The notes below the pieces were generated by a model. That model was not told the origin of the DNA. It was given only the letters and a program-made list of their open reading frames with translations, and searched no databases. 64,000 bases of DNA. Source: Parafannyhessea umbonata. Lineage in GTDB: Bacteria > Actinomycetota > Coriobacteriia > Coriobacteriales > Atopobiaceae. This document shows, piece by piece, positions 23,343 to 30,347 of this stretch. Made by a program: the position numbers and the translations under genes. The stretch covers positions 1,612,001-1,676,000 of the forward strand of contig NZ_LT629759.1 in the NCBI RefSeq assembly GCF_900105025.1, read 5' to 3'. Position 1 is the stretch's first letter, and each line of letters starts with the position of its first letter.

Positions 23343-24827
23343 TTAGTTGATGTCCTCCACCTGGTCCTCCATCTCGCTCTCGGCGTCGTCCTCGTCGTCC
23401 GAGCCAAGCAGCGTCCCGTTGACGACGGCGTCGTGCACCCTCACGAAGACGATGCCCAGCACGCCCGACGTAATGGACCCGGCGAGAATCGCACACTTGG
23501 CCGCAAGGATCTCGTGCGCCTGCGGAAACGCCAGGCCCGCGATGAGGATGGACATGGTGAACCCCATGCCGCCCATGATGCCGACGGCAATTATCTGGTC
23601 CCACGTCACGTTGTGGGGAAGCTTCGCGAAGCCGATCTTCACGAGCAGGAGCGTCACCAGGATGATGCCGAGCGGCTTTCCGAGCACGGCGCCCAGGTAG
23701 GCGCCCTGGGTAACGGGATCGAGCACGATGCTGCCCAGGTCGACGCCCACCAGCCTCACCTGCGCGTTCGTAAACGCGAAGAGCGGCAGGATCAGGAAGT
23801 TCACCGTCGTGGAGAGGTTGCGCTCCACGCGCTGCAGGGGCGGGGTCACGTGGTGGATGATCTTCTCCACGCGGTTCGCGGACGCCGTGAAGTCGTGCTG
23901 GCCCAGGACGTGCGTGCCGTCGTCGTAGTCGTCGTCCAGCATCGCGGCCTTCTCCTGCAGCCAGTCCCCCAGGTTAGAGAGACGGATGTCGGACTTCGCG
24001 GGCAGGAAGAACGCCAGGATGACACCGGCAAGCGTCGCGTGGATGCCGCTGTTGTACATGCACACCCACAGCAGCAGGCCCACCACCATGTACGGCTTGA
24101 CCGAGTACACGCGGGCTCGGGACAGCGTCGCAAGCAGCATCACCGCGATGAGCGAGGCCGCGATCCACGCGATGTCCGGCGTCTGCCCGTAGAACAGCGC
24201 AAGCACCACGATCGCGAGGATGTCGTCCGCGATGGCGAGCGTCTGGAAGAACACCTTCGTCTCCGGGGCGACGCGGTCACCCAGAAGCGACATCACGCCC
24301 AGCGCGAACGCGATGTCCGTCGCAATGGGAATCGCCCATCCGTGCGGGGCGCCCGCATGGTTGAACGCCAGGTAGATGATAGCGGGAAACGCGACGCCAC
24401 CCACCGCGGCCAGCATGGGAAGCATCGCCTGGCGGGGCCTGCGCAGCTGTCCCACGGTCATCTCGTACTTCAGCTCTATGCCCACGAGCAGGAAGAACAG
24501 TGCCATCAGGAAGTCGTTCACGAACCCCTCGAACGAGATTCCCGCAACGACGGGGCCGATCCTGAGCTCGAGCGGCGTCCCGAGGAAGTGATGCACCGCC
24601 TCGTACGCCCCGGAGTTCGCGACGATCACGGCAAGCAGGGCAGCGCCAACCATGACGGCGGCGGCGATCGTGCCGTTCGACGTCACCTTCTCGAGCGCGT
24701 TCTTCTGGTCGCGCCGTCGCACGACCGCGGGCTCGCGGATTATCACGCTCTTGCGGACCACGCGTCCCCTCCTCCCCTTCGCGTCACTCGTCTTCTGGCC
24801 GGGCCTGGATGCTTTGCTCTGCACCAT
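23343..24827 (-). CDS. nhaA: Na+/H+ antiporter NhaA
   Basis: A 494-residue twelve-helix membrane protein that exports Na+ in exchange for protons. The cation-binding aspartates are visible in ATDIAFALGVMSLLG and ADDILAIVVLALFYG. The segment GIELKYEM and a C-terminal acidic tail (DDEDDAESEMEDQ) are also present. The hydrophilic loop between helices (about residues 280-345) is longer than in E. coli NhaA. The start is the ATG at 24827 (MVQSK); the open frame begins 21 codons earlier without a site. It is transcribed alone, away from the degV cluster. Confidence 0.95.
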   Translation of the reverse strand: MVQSKASRPGQKTSDAKGRRGRVVRKSVIIREPAVVRRRDQKNALEKVTSNGTIAAAVMVGAALLAVIVANSGAYEAVHHFLGTPLELRIGPVVAGISFEGFVNDFLMALFFLLVGIELKYEMTVGQLRRPRQAMLPMLAAVGGVAFPAIIYLAFNHAGAPHGWAIPIATDIAFALGVMSLLGDRVAPETKVFFQTLAIADDILAIVVLALFYGQTPDIAWIAASLIAVMLLATLSRARVYSVKPYMVVGLLLWVCMYNSGIHATLAGVILAFFLPAKSDIRLSNLGDWLQEKAAMLDDDYDDGTHVLGQHDFTASANRVEKIIHHVTPPLQRVERNLSTTVNFLILPLFAFTNAQVRLVGVDLGSIVLDPVTQGAYLGAVLGKPLGIILVTLLLVKIGFAKLPHNVTWDQIIAVGIMGGMGFTMSILIAGLAFPQAHEILAAKCAILAGSITSGVLGIVFVRVHDAVVNGTLLGSDDEDDAESEMEDQVEDIN

Positions 24828-25059
24828 GTTCGCTTTCTCTTCGAGGTCGACGTTAACGGTCGCGGCCCGCGCCTCGCGGGACACATACATAAAGATACGT
24901 TACCCGCAACCGTCCCCTCGCCGGTCGCCCCCCGATAACAAAGCTCCTCCAAGGCTTTCCGCAAGCGACATGCCATGCGACGCGAACTTGGGCAGAGGCG
25001 CACGCGCGTGTGCGCCGGGCGAGAAGGGCGCGTTCCCATGGCAGTTCCCGGGACGTTGT
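24828..25059. other. Intergenic region between divergent nhaA and degV
   Basis: Part of a 367-base gap, the longest in the window. It holds one intergenic GGGCGAGAAGGGCG element (25017-25030), several short GC-rich inverted repeats and, just to the right, the degV promoter. I see no gene, RNA or riboswitch in it. Confidence 0.6.
25017..25030 (+). repeat. Intergenic copy of the GGGCGAGAAGGRCG element
   Basis: Reads GGGCGAGAAGGGCG outside any gene. It is one of at least 34 copies of the core octamer GGCGAGAA in the window. Other intergenic copies lie at 4030, 17708, 40508, 55272 and 55505. Confidence 0.6.
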
Positions 25060-25089
25060 TTGCACGCGGACGGAAACGGGAACTATAGT
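25060..25089 (+). promoter_or_regulatory. Promoter of the degV-aldolase-mtnA-deoD cluster
   Basis: TTGCAC (25060-25065) and TATAGT (25084-25089) are separated by 18 bases, the best sigma-A-type promoter in the window. Transcription would start near 25096, leaving about 100 bases of leader before degV. I see no riboswitch fold in that leader. Confidence 0.6.
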
Positions 25090-25194
25090 AGGTGCACGCA
25101 CGCCGCACATCGCGAGGACGCGGCGCGGCGCACGGGAGGGCCCGCGCGAGGGGGCCAGACGGGGGCGCATTTGCGCCAGATGTCGGAGGAAACC

Positions 25195-26067
25195 ATGAAC
25201 GACCAGCGCATCGCAGTCATCACCGACTCTGGCACGGACACCCCGGCGGAGTTCTGCCGCGAGCACGACGTGAGGGTCATGCCGCTGCACATCAACTATG
25301 CGGACGGCACCTCGTTCCAGAGCGGCGTGGACATCACGGCGGACGAGGTTACCCGTCGCCTCGCGACGGAGATTCCCAAGACGTCGCTCCCCTCCCCCCA
25401 CCAGATTCAGACGACGCTCGAGCAGGCACGCGCCGACGGCTACCAAAAGGCCGTCGTCGTCACCATCGCGAGCGCGCTCTCCGCCACGAACCAGACCGCC
25501 CACATGGTCGCGGGCCAGATGGAGGACTTCCCCACCATCGTGGTGGACACGCGCTCCATCGGCATGGTCGCGGGCATGGTCGTCGAGCGCACCGTGCAGA
25601 TGGTCGAAGCCGGCGTACCGTTCGAGCAGCTCCTAAGCAGGCTCGATTCCGTCGCGCAGCAGTCCAACGTGTTCTTTGCAGTCAAGTCGTTGGACTTCCT
25701 GTACAAGGGCGGCCGCATCAACGGCCACATCTACCGCATCGGCTCCGTGCTGAACATAAAGCCGGTCCTCACCTGCGACGACGAGGGCTACTACACCATC
25801 GCCAAGAAGGCCCGCGGCTGGGACCGCGCGCTCGACACCATGGTCTCGCTCGTTGCGGACAGGGCGCGCCAGTACAAGCGGGCCCGTCTTGCCATCTGCT
25901 GCTCGTCCACCACGCGCGACCTGTACGATGCCCTCGAGCAGAAGCTGCGCGCAGCCGTCCCCAACGTGGAGAGCGTCCAGAGGCATGACCTCTCCGCGGA
26001 CCTCCTGGTGCACACTGGGCCAGAGATGGCTGGCATGGGCGTGCAAAACGCCGAACTCGACTTCTAG
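25195..26067 (+). CDS. DegV-family fatty-acid-binding protein
   Basis: A 290-residue two-domain DegV protein. IAVITDSGTDTP at the N-terminus, TSLPSPHQIQ near residue 63 and the SLDFLYKGGRI motif near 165 are characteristic. The family binds a fatty acid between the domains and, in Firmicutes, hands it to fatty-acid kinase (FakA). No fakA lies in the window. The start is the ATG at 25195, with GGAGGAAACC upstream; an earlier in-frame ATG (MSEETM) lacks spacing. It is the first gene after a good promoter and shares the strand with the aldolase gene 67 bases on. Whether it belongs functionally to that cluster is unclear. Confidence 0.92.
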   Translation: MNDQRIAVITDSGTDTPAEFCREHDVRVMPLHINYADGTSFQSGVDITADEVTRRLATEIPKTSLPSPHQIQTTLEQARADGYQKAVVVTIASALSATNQTAHMVAGQMEDFPTIVVDTRSIGMVAGMVVERTVQMVEAGVPFEQLLSRLDSVAQQSNVFFAVKSLDFLYKGGRINGHIYRIGSVLNIKPVLTCDDEGYYTIAKKARGWDRALDTMVSLVADRARQYKRARLAICCSSTTRDLYDALEQKLRAAVPNVESVQRHDLSADLLVHTGPEMAGMGVQNAELDF

Positions 26068-26134
26068 CTGACACGTGCCGGCGCCCCCACACGCCGGCAC
26101 GCTCGTTTTTCTCGACAGACCTTTGGGAGGCTCC

Positions 26135-26839
26135 ATGGGAAAGGACGTGCGCGCAGACATCTGCGAGGTCGGAAAGCTCCTGTACGACCGCGGTTACGTC
26201 GCGTCCAACGACGGAAACATCTCCGTGCGCGTTGGCGAGAACGAGGTCGTCGTCACGCCATCGGGCGTGAGCAAGGGGCGCATGGAGCCGGGCATGCTCG
26301 TGCGCTGCGACCTGGACGGCAACGTGCTTCCGGGCGACGCGTCCGGGCGCTTCCCCTCGTCCGAGGTCAAGATGCACCTTGCCGTGTACCGCGCCCGCCC
26401 GGACGTGCGTGCCGTCGTCCACGCGCACCCGGTCTTCGCCACGGCGTTCGCCATCTGCCGCCGCGAGCTCGCGGAGCCCTACCTGCCCGAACTCGTGCTC
26501 AACTTCGGCAAGATACCCGTGACCGACTTCGCGATGCTCTCCACCGACGAGGTGCCGCAAAGCCTCATGCCGTTCGTCCACGATTACAACGGCGTGCTCC
26601 TTGCAAACCACGGCGCGGTCGCCTGGGGCGGCGACGTCTGGGCGGCGTTCGACCTCATGGAGACGATCGAGCACAGCGCGAAGATCTACAAGGCCGTGCA
26701 CGACCTGGGCGGCGGCGTGCCGCTTGCGCCGGAGGACGTCGCGCACCTGGAGCGGCTGCGCGCATTCTATCGCCAGCGCGCGGCGCATCGCGACGACGCG
26801 ACCGCAAGCGACAGCGGCACAACGGGCGCCAACGCATAG
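26135..26839 (+). CDS. Class II aldolase (fuculose-phosphate aldolase family), probable 5-deoxyribulose-1-P aldolase
   Basis: A 234-residue zinc aldolase of the AraD/FucA/MtnB fold. The metal ligands are visible: VVHAHPVF (His96, His98) and LLANHGAVAWG (His159). The catalytic Glu77 lies in FPSSEVKMH. GVSKGRM and SNDGNIS bind phosphate. Next to mtnA, two readings are possible. In a DHAP shunt it would split 5-deoxyribulose-1-P (or the methylthio analogue) into DHAP and an aldehyde. In a methionine salvage pathway it would be MtnB, a dehydratase. No mtnW/X/C/D genes are in the window, which favours the aldolase. The start ATG at 26135 follows GGGAGG. It is probably co-transcribed with mtnA. Confidence 0.85.
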   Translation: MGKDVRADICEVGKLLYDRGYVASNDGNISVRVGENEVVVTPSGVSKGRMEPGMLVRCDLDGNVLPGDASGRFPSSEVKMHLAVYRARPDVRAVVHAHPVFATAFAICRRELAEPYLPELVLNFGKIPVTDFAMLSTDEVPQSLMPFVHDYNGVLLANHGAVAWGGDVWAAFDLMETIEHSAKIYKAVHDLGGGVPLAPEDVAHLERLRAFYRQRAAHRDDATASDSGTTGANA

Positions 26840-26900
26840 GATTTCGAACCAAACAATAGGGACAAAACGATAAGGACCAGACGAGAAGGGCGTGACAACC

Positions 26901-28022
26901 ATGGCAGAGGAAGGGCCAGAGCCGGCGACGCCGGAGGCGGCTGCGACGCAGACCGCCACGAGCGGCGTCACCAACGTGGACGCGGTGGAGCTGAGGGCGG
27001 ACGGGGGCGCGGTCGTGATAATCGACCAGACGCTTCTGCCCAACAGGCTCGAGTACCTCGAGCTCGCGGACGCGAAGGACATGTACGACGCCATCTTCCA
27101 GCTCAAGGTGCGCGGCGCGCCGGCAATTGGCGTGTGCGCCGGCTACTGCTACTACGTGCTCGCCCGCCAGGAGGCCGCCCGCGCCGCCGGCTACGAGGAG
27201 TTCGCCTCCGCCATGGAGCGCCAGCGCGCCTACCTCAACTCCTCGCGCCCCACGGCGGTGAACCTCTCGTGGGCGCTCAGCCGCATGCACGGCGTGACGC
27301 TCGCGCACCAGGGAGAGGACCCGGCCGGCATCGTCGGCCTTCTCCGCGACGAGGCCGTCGCCATCCACCGCGAGGACCTCGCGATGTCGGAGGAGATCAG
27401 CCGACTGGGCGCAAGCCTGCTTAAGGACGGGGACGGCGTGCTCACGCACTGCAACGCCGGCCCGCTCGCGTGCCTGGGCTATGGCACGGGCCAGGGGCCG
27501 CTGTACTACGCGCACGACCACGGCAAGCGCGTGCGCGTGTTTGCGGACGAGACGCGACCGCTGCTGCAGGGCGCGCGCCTCACGAGCTACGAGCTTAGCC
27601 GCGCCGGGATCGACGTCACGCTCATCTGCGACAACATGGCGTCCATCGTGATGAAGAACGGCTGGGTGCAGGCGTGCATGGTCGGCTGCGACCGCGTCGC
27701 CATGAACGGCGACGCCGCGAACAAGATCGGCACCTCGGGCGTCGCGATCCTGGCCGCGCACTACGGCATCCCGTTCTACGTGCTGGGACCCACGTCCACC
27801 ATCGACCGCGACTGCCCCACCGGCGACGACATCAAGATCGAGCAGCGCGACCCGGACGAGATCAAGACCATGTTCTACGCACAGCCCAAGGCGCTGCCCG
27901 AGGTCAAGTGCTACAACCCCGCGTTCGACGTGACGGACCACAGCCTGATCACGGCCATCGTGACCGAGAAGGGCATCTGCCGTCCCCCGTACACCCAGAG
28001 CCTCGCGGCGCTCTTCGAGTAG
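26901..28022 (+). CDS. mtnA: S-methyl-5-thioribose-1-phosphate isomerase (MtnA)
   Basis: A 373-residue MtnA/eIF2B-like isomerase that converts the aldose methylthioribose-1-P, or 5-deoxyribose-1-P, to the ketose. The catalytic Cys184 is in THCNAG and the catalytic Asp263 in [25 protein letters not shown] near residue 71 binds phosphate. About 25 extra N-terminal residues rich in Ala/Glu/Thr are unlike most MtnA proteins. I chose the ATG at 26901 over a GTG at 26892, which sits too close to its AAGGG site. It lies 61 bases after the aldolase and 51 before deoD, so substrate made by the phosphorylase could feed directly to it and on to the aldolase. Confidence 0.93.
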   Translation: MAEEGPEPATPEAAATQTATSGVTNVDAVELRADGGAVVIIDQTLLPNRLEYLELADAKDMYDAIFQLKVRGAPAIGVCAGYCYYVLARQEAARAAGYEEFASAMERQRAYLNSSRPTAVNLSWALSRMHGVTLAHQGEDPAGIVGLLRDEAVAIHREDLAMSEEISRLGASLLKDGDGVLTHCNAGPLACLGYGTGQGPLYYAHDHGKRVRVFADETRPLLQGARLTSYELSRAGIDVTLICDNMASIVMKNGWVQACMVGCDRVAMNGDAANKIGTSGVAILAAHYGIPFYVLGPTSTIDRDCPTGDDIKIEQRDPDEIKTMFYAQPKALPEVKCYNPAFDVTDHSLITAIVTEKGICRPPYTQSLAALFE

Positions 28023-28073
28023 CGACCGCCCGGCCAGCCCGCAACCGACATCCACAAGCGAGAGGAATCCCCC

Positions 28074-28796
28074 ATGTTCGAGACCGCATCAGCCTGCATC
28101 CGCTGCAACAAGGAAGACGTCGCGAAGGTCGTCCTCATGCCCGGCGACCCGCTGCGCGCCAAGTTCATCGCCGAGCACTACCTCGAGGCGCCCGTCCTGT
28201 TCAACGACGTCCGCAACATGCTGGGCTACACGGGCACGTACAAGGGCAGGCGCGTGAGCGTCATGGGCTCCGGCATGGGCATCCCCAGCATGTGCCTGTA
28301 CGCGCACGAGCTGTACACGCAGGTCGGCGTGGACGCCATCGTCCGCGTTGGCACCACGGGCGGCCTGCAGGACGACCTCCACGCCGGCGACATCGTGATC
28401 GCGCAGAGCGCGGCCACGAACTCCTCCATCGCGAGCCTGTACGACTCCCCCGTCAAGCTGGCCCCCACCGCGAGCTGGGACATGCTGCGCGACGCCGTCG
28501 CGGCGTGCGAGCGCCTGGGCTACGGCTACCAGGTGGGCCAGGTCGTGAGCTCCGACGTGTTCTACAACCCGCGCGAGGACGCGCCGGCACGCTACCGCGA
28601 CCTCGGCCTGCTTTGCGTCGAGATGGAGACGGCGGGCCTCTACATCGAGGCCCAGACCAGCCACAAGAAGGCCGTGTCCATCCTGTCCGTGTCGGACACG
28701 TTCTTCACGGGCGAGTCGCTGAGCGCGGACGAGCGCGAGAAGAGCTTCACCAACATGATGGAGGCCTCGCTGGAGACCGCGCTCAACTACGCGTAG
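28074..28796 (+). CDS. deoD: Purine-nucleoside phosphorylase, hexameric DeoD type
   Basis: A 240-residue phosphorylase that cleaves purine nucleosides with phosphate to base and sugar-1-phosphate. LMPGDPLRAKFIAE (phosphate site), GSGMGIPSM, the VEMETAGLY ribose-binding motif and the catalytic Asp in VSDTFFTGE are all present. DeoD enzymes differ in how well they accept 5'-deoxy or 5'-methylthio nucleosides. Placement directly after mtnA, which needs a sugar-1-phosphate, suggests that methylthioadenosine or 5'-deoxyadenosine may be a substrate here. The ATG at 28074 follows GAGAGGAA. It is convergent with mtnN, separated by 35 bases that contain a hairpin. Confidence 0.94.
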   Translation: MFETASACIRCNKEDVAKVVLMPGDPLRAKFIAEHYLEAPVLFNDVRNMLGYTGTYKGRRVSVMGSGMGIPSMCLYAHELYTQVGVDAIVRVGTTGGLQDDLHAGDIVIAQSAATNSSIASLYDSPVKLAPTASWDMLRDAVAACERLGYGYQVGQVVSSDVFYNPREDAPARYRDLGLLCVEMETAGLYIEAQTSHKKAVSILSVSDTFFTGESLSADEREKSFTNMMEASLETALNYA

Positions 28797-28824
28797 CGTC
28801 TCACCCCAAGGCACGGGGCCGACC

Positions 28825-28847
28825 GGCGCACCTACGACAGGTGCGCC
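28825..28847. terminator. Hairpin at the convergent ends of deoD and mtnN
   Basis: Perfect nine-base arms GGCGCACCT and AGGTGCGCC with a 5-base loop overlap the last codons of mtnN. There is no T tract on either side, so its strength as a terminator is uncertain. Confidence 0.45.
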
Positions 28848-29530
28848 ACCATGTGGCTCACGATCTTCGCGCAGTGCTCGGCCGCCTGCGCCTCGAACAC
28901 GGGGTACTCCACCTCGGCGGTCCCGTCCGCCTTGTCGCTTATGGCGCGCACGATCACGTACGGCACGTCGTTCAGCCACGCGGTCTGGGCGATGCTCGCA
29001 CCCTCCATCTCGACGCAGCTCGCGCCAAACGTCGTGCGGATGCGGTCCTTCTCGCCCTGCGTGCGCACAAACTGGTCGCCGGACGCCACGCGTCCCTCCA
29101 CGCACGCCACGTCCGGCGCCACGGCGCGCACGGCGTCCTCGGCGGCCTTGCGCAGGCGCTCGTCCGCGGGAAAGTACGTGATGCCCAGGCTCGGCACCTC
29201 GCCGGGCGCGTAGCCAAAGTTCGTCGCGTCCACGTCGTGGTGTACGGCGTCCGTGGACACCAGCACGTCGCCTATGTTCAGGCGCGCGTCCAGCGATCCC
29301 GCGACGCCGGTGTTGATGATGGCTTCCGCGCCAAAGCGCTCGATGAGCACCTGGGCGCATACCGCGGCGTCCACCTTGCCCACGCCGCACTTCACCACGG
29401 TCACCGGCGTGCCGCCGATCGTGCCGTCGTCAAACGCCATGCCGGCCACCTTCACGCGCGTGGGGTCGACCACCTTGCCACGCAGGTGCTCCACCTCGAC
29501 GTCCATGGCGCCAATGATTCCAAGTTTCAT
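28832..29530 (-). CDS. mtnN: 5'-methylthioadenosine/S-adenosylhomocysteine nucleosidase
   Basis: A 232-residue hydrolase that removes adenine from methylthioadenosine, S-adenosylhomocysteine and 5'-deoxyadenosine. IGAMDVEVEHL (with the catalytic Glu of the MxxE motif), NTGVAGSL, CVEMEGASIAQ and ISDKAD (general-acid Asp) are present. The ATG at 29530 follows GGGGAGAG; the frame extends upstream without support. It is encoded opposite the deoD cluster, as the last gene of a probable pcrA-mscS-mtnN transcript. Its product, a free sugar, would need a kinase (MtnK type) to enter the mtnA step, and none is in the window. The insert FVRTQGEKD carries an in-frame octamer. Confidence 0.94.
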   Translation of the reverse strand: MKLGIIGAMDVEVEHLRGKVVDPTRVKVAGMAFDDGTIGGTPVTVVKCGVGKVDAAVCAQVLIERFGAEAIINTGVAGSLDARLNIGDVLVSTDAVHHDVDATNFGYAPGEVPSLGITYFPADERLRKAAEDAVRAVAPDVACVEGRVASGDQFVRTQGEKDRIRTTFGASCVEMEGASIAQTAWLNDVPYVIVRAISDKADGTAEVEYPVFEAQAAEHCAKIVSHMVAHLS

Positions 29531-29576
29531 GTTCTCTCCCCGTCTGCCGCGAAGCGCGCCCCGCGGCCCTCGTTTT

Positions 29577-30335
29577 TTACTCCCGCGCGCCTGTCGCGTC
29601 CGCCAGCCACGGCCTTCCCTGCAGCACGCGCGTGACGCGGTCCTGAGCCGTACCAAACGCCACGTCCGGCCTCACGTGCAGCCACACCGTGCCGCGGGTG
29701 CCGTACGCGTCGAAGCCGGAAAACGTCACGCCCACCTCGAACGCGTCGTCCGCAAGCTCGCCCAAGGCCTCCGTCGCCAGGCGCCTGACCTCCTCGCTCA
29801 CGCTCGTAAGGTCCGCGTCGGGGCGCACCAGCACGTCCACGCCGCAGCAGCCCAGCGACGAGGCCCCCTTGCGCGTGAACGCGGTCTTGTTCAGCACGCT
29901 GTTGGGGATGACCTGGTCGTTTCCCAGACGGTCGTGCACGATGGTGCTGCGCCAGTTCACGTCCGTCACGAAGCCCTCGAACCCGCCAACGGACACGTAG
30001 TCGCCCGGCTGCACCACCTTGCCCAGCATGAGCCCCAGCCCGCTGAACACGTTCGACACCGTGTCCTGCAGGCCAAATGACAGCACGACGGACGTGACGC
30101 CCAAGGCGGCCACGAACGCCGTCGCCTTGATGCCAAACACGGGCTCCAGCACACTCAGCAGCCCAAACGCCCAGATCACGCCGCGGATGATGTTCACGAA
30201 GATCGACGCGGACGGTATGGAGGACGCGTCCAGCACGCGCCTGGCCACGCGGGTGACGCCGCGGTCAACCACAAGCGTCACCACGGCAGCCACGGCCAGG
30301 TACACGACCTTCCACACAACCGTTGCCCAATCCAT
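29577..30335 (-). CDS. mscS: Small mechanosensitive channel, MscS family
   Basis: A 252-residue membrane protein. Three hydrophobic helices come first, then the pore helix region (ALGVTSVVLSFGLQDTVSNVFSGL), the beta domain (QPGDYVSVGGFEGFVTDVNWRST...DQVIPNS) and an alpha/beta C-terminal domain. Such channels open under membrane tension to release solutes on osmotic downshift. GGGAGG precedes the ATG at 30335, which is 12 bases after the pcrA stop; mtnN follows after 46 bases. Confidence 0.93.
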   Translation of the reverse strand: MDWATVVWKVVYLAVAAVVTLVVDRGVTRVARRVLDASSIPSASIFVNIIRGVIWAFGLLSVLEPVFGIKATAFVAALGVTSVVLSFGLQDTVSNVFSGLGLMLGKVVQPGDYVSVGGFEGFVTDVNWRSTIVHDRLGNDQVIPNSVLNKTAFTRKGASSLGCCGVDVLVRPDADLTSVSEEVRRLATEALGELADDAFEVGVTFSGFDAYGTRGTVWLHVRPDVAFGTAQDRVTRVLQGRPWLADATGARE

Positions 30336-30347
30336 CGCAACCTCCCG

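Noticed and set aside
26892-26900. GTG at 26892 as the mtnA start
   Set aside because: Its ribosome site would be only two bases away; the ATG at 26901 is better spaced, though the difference is three residues.
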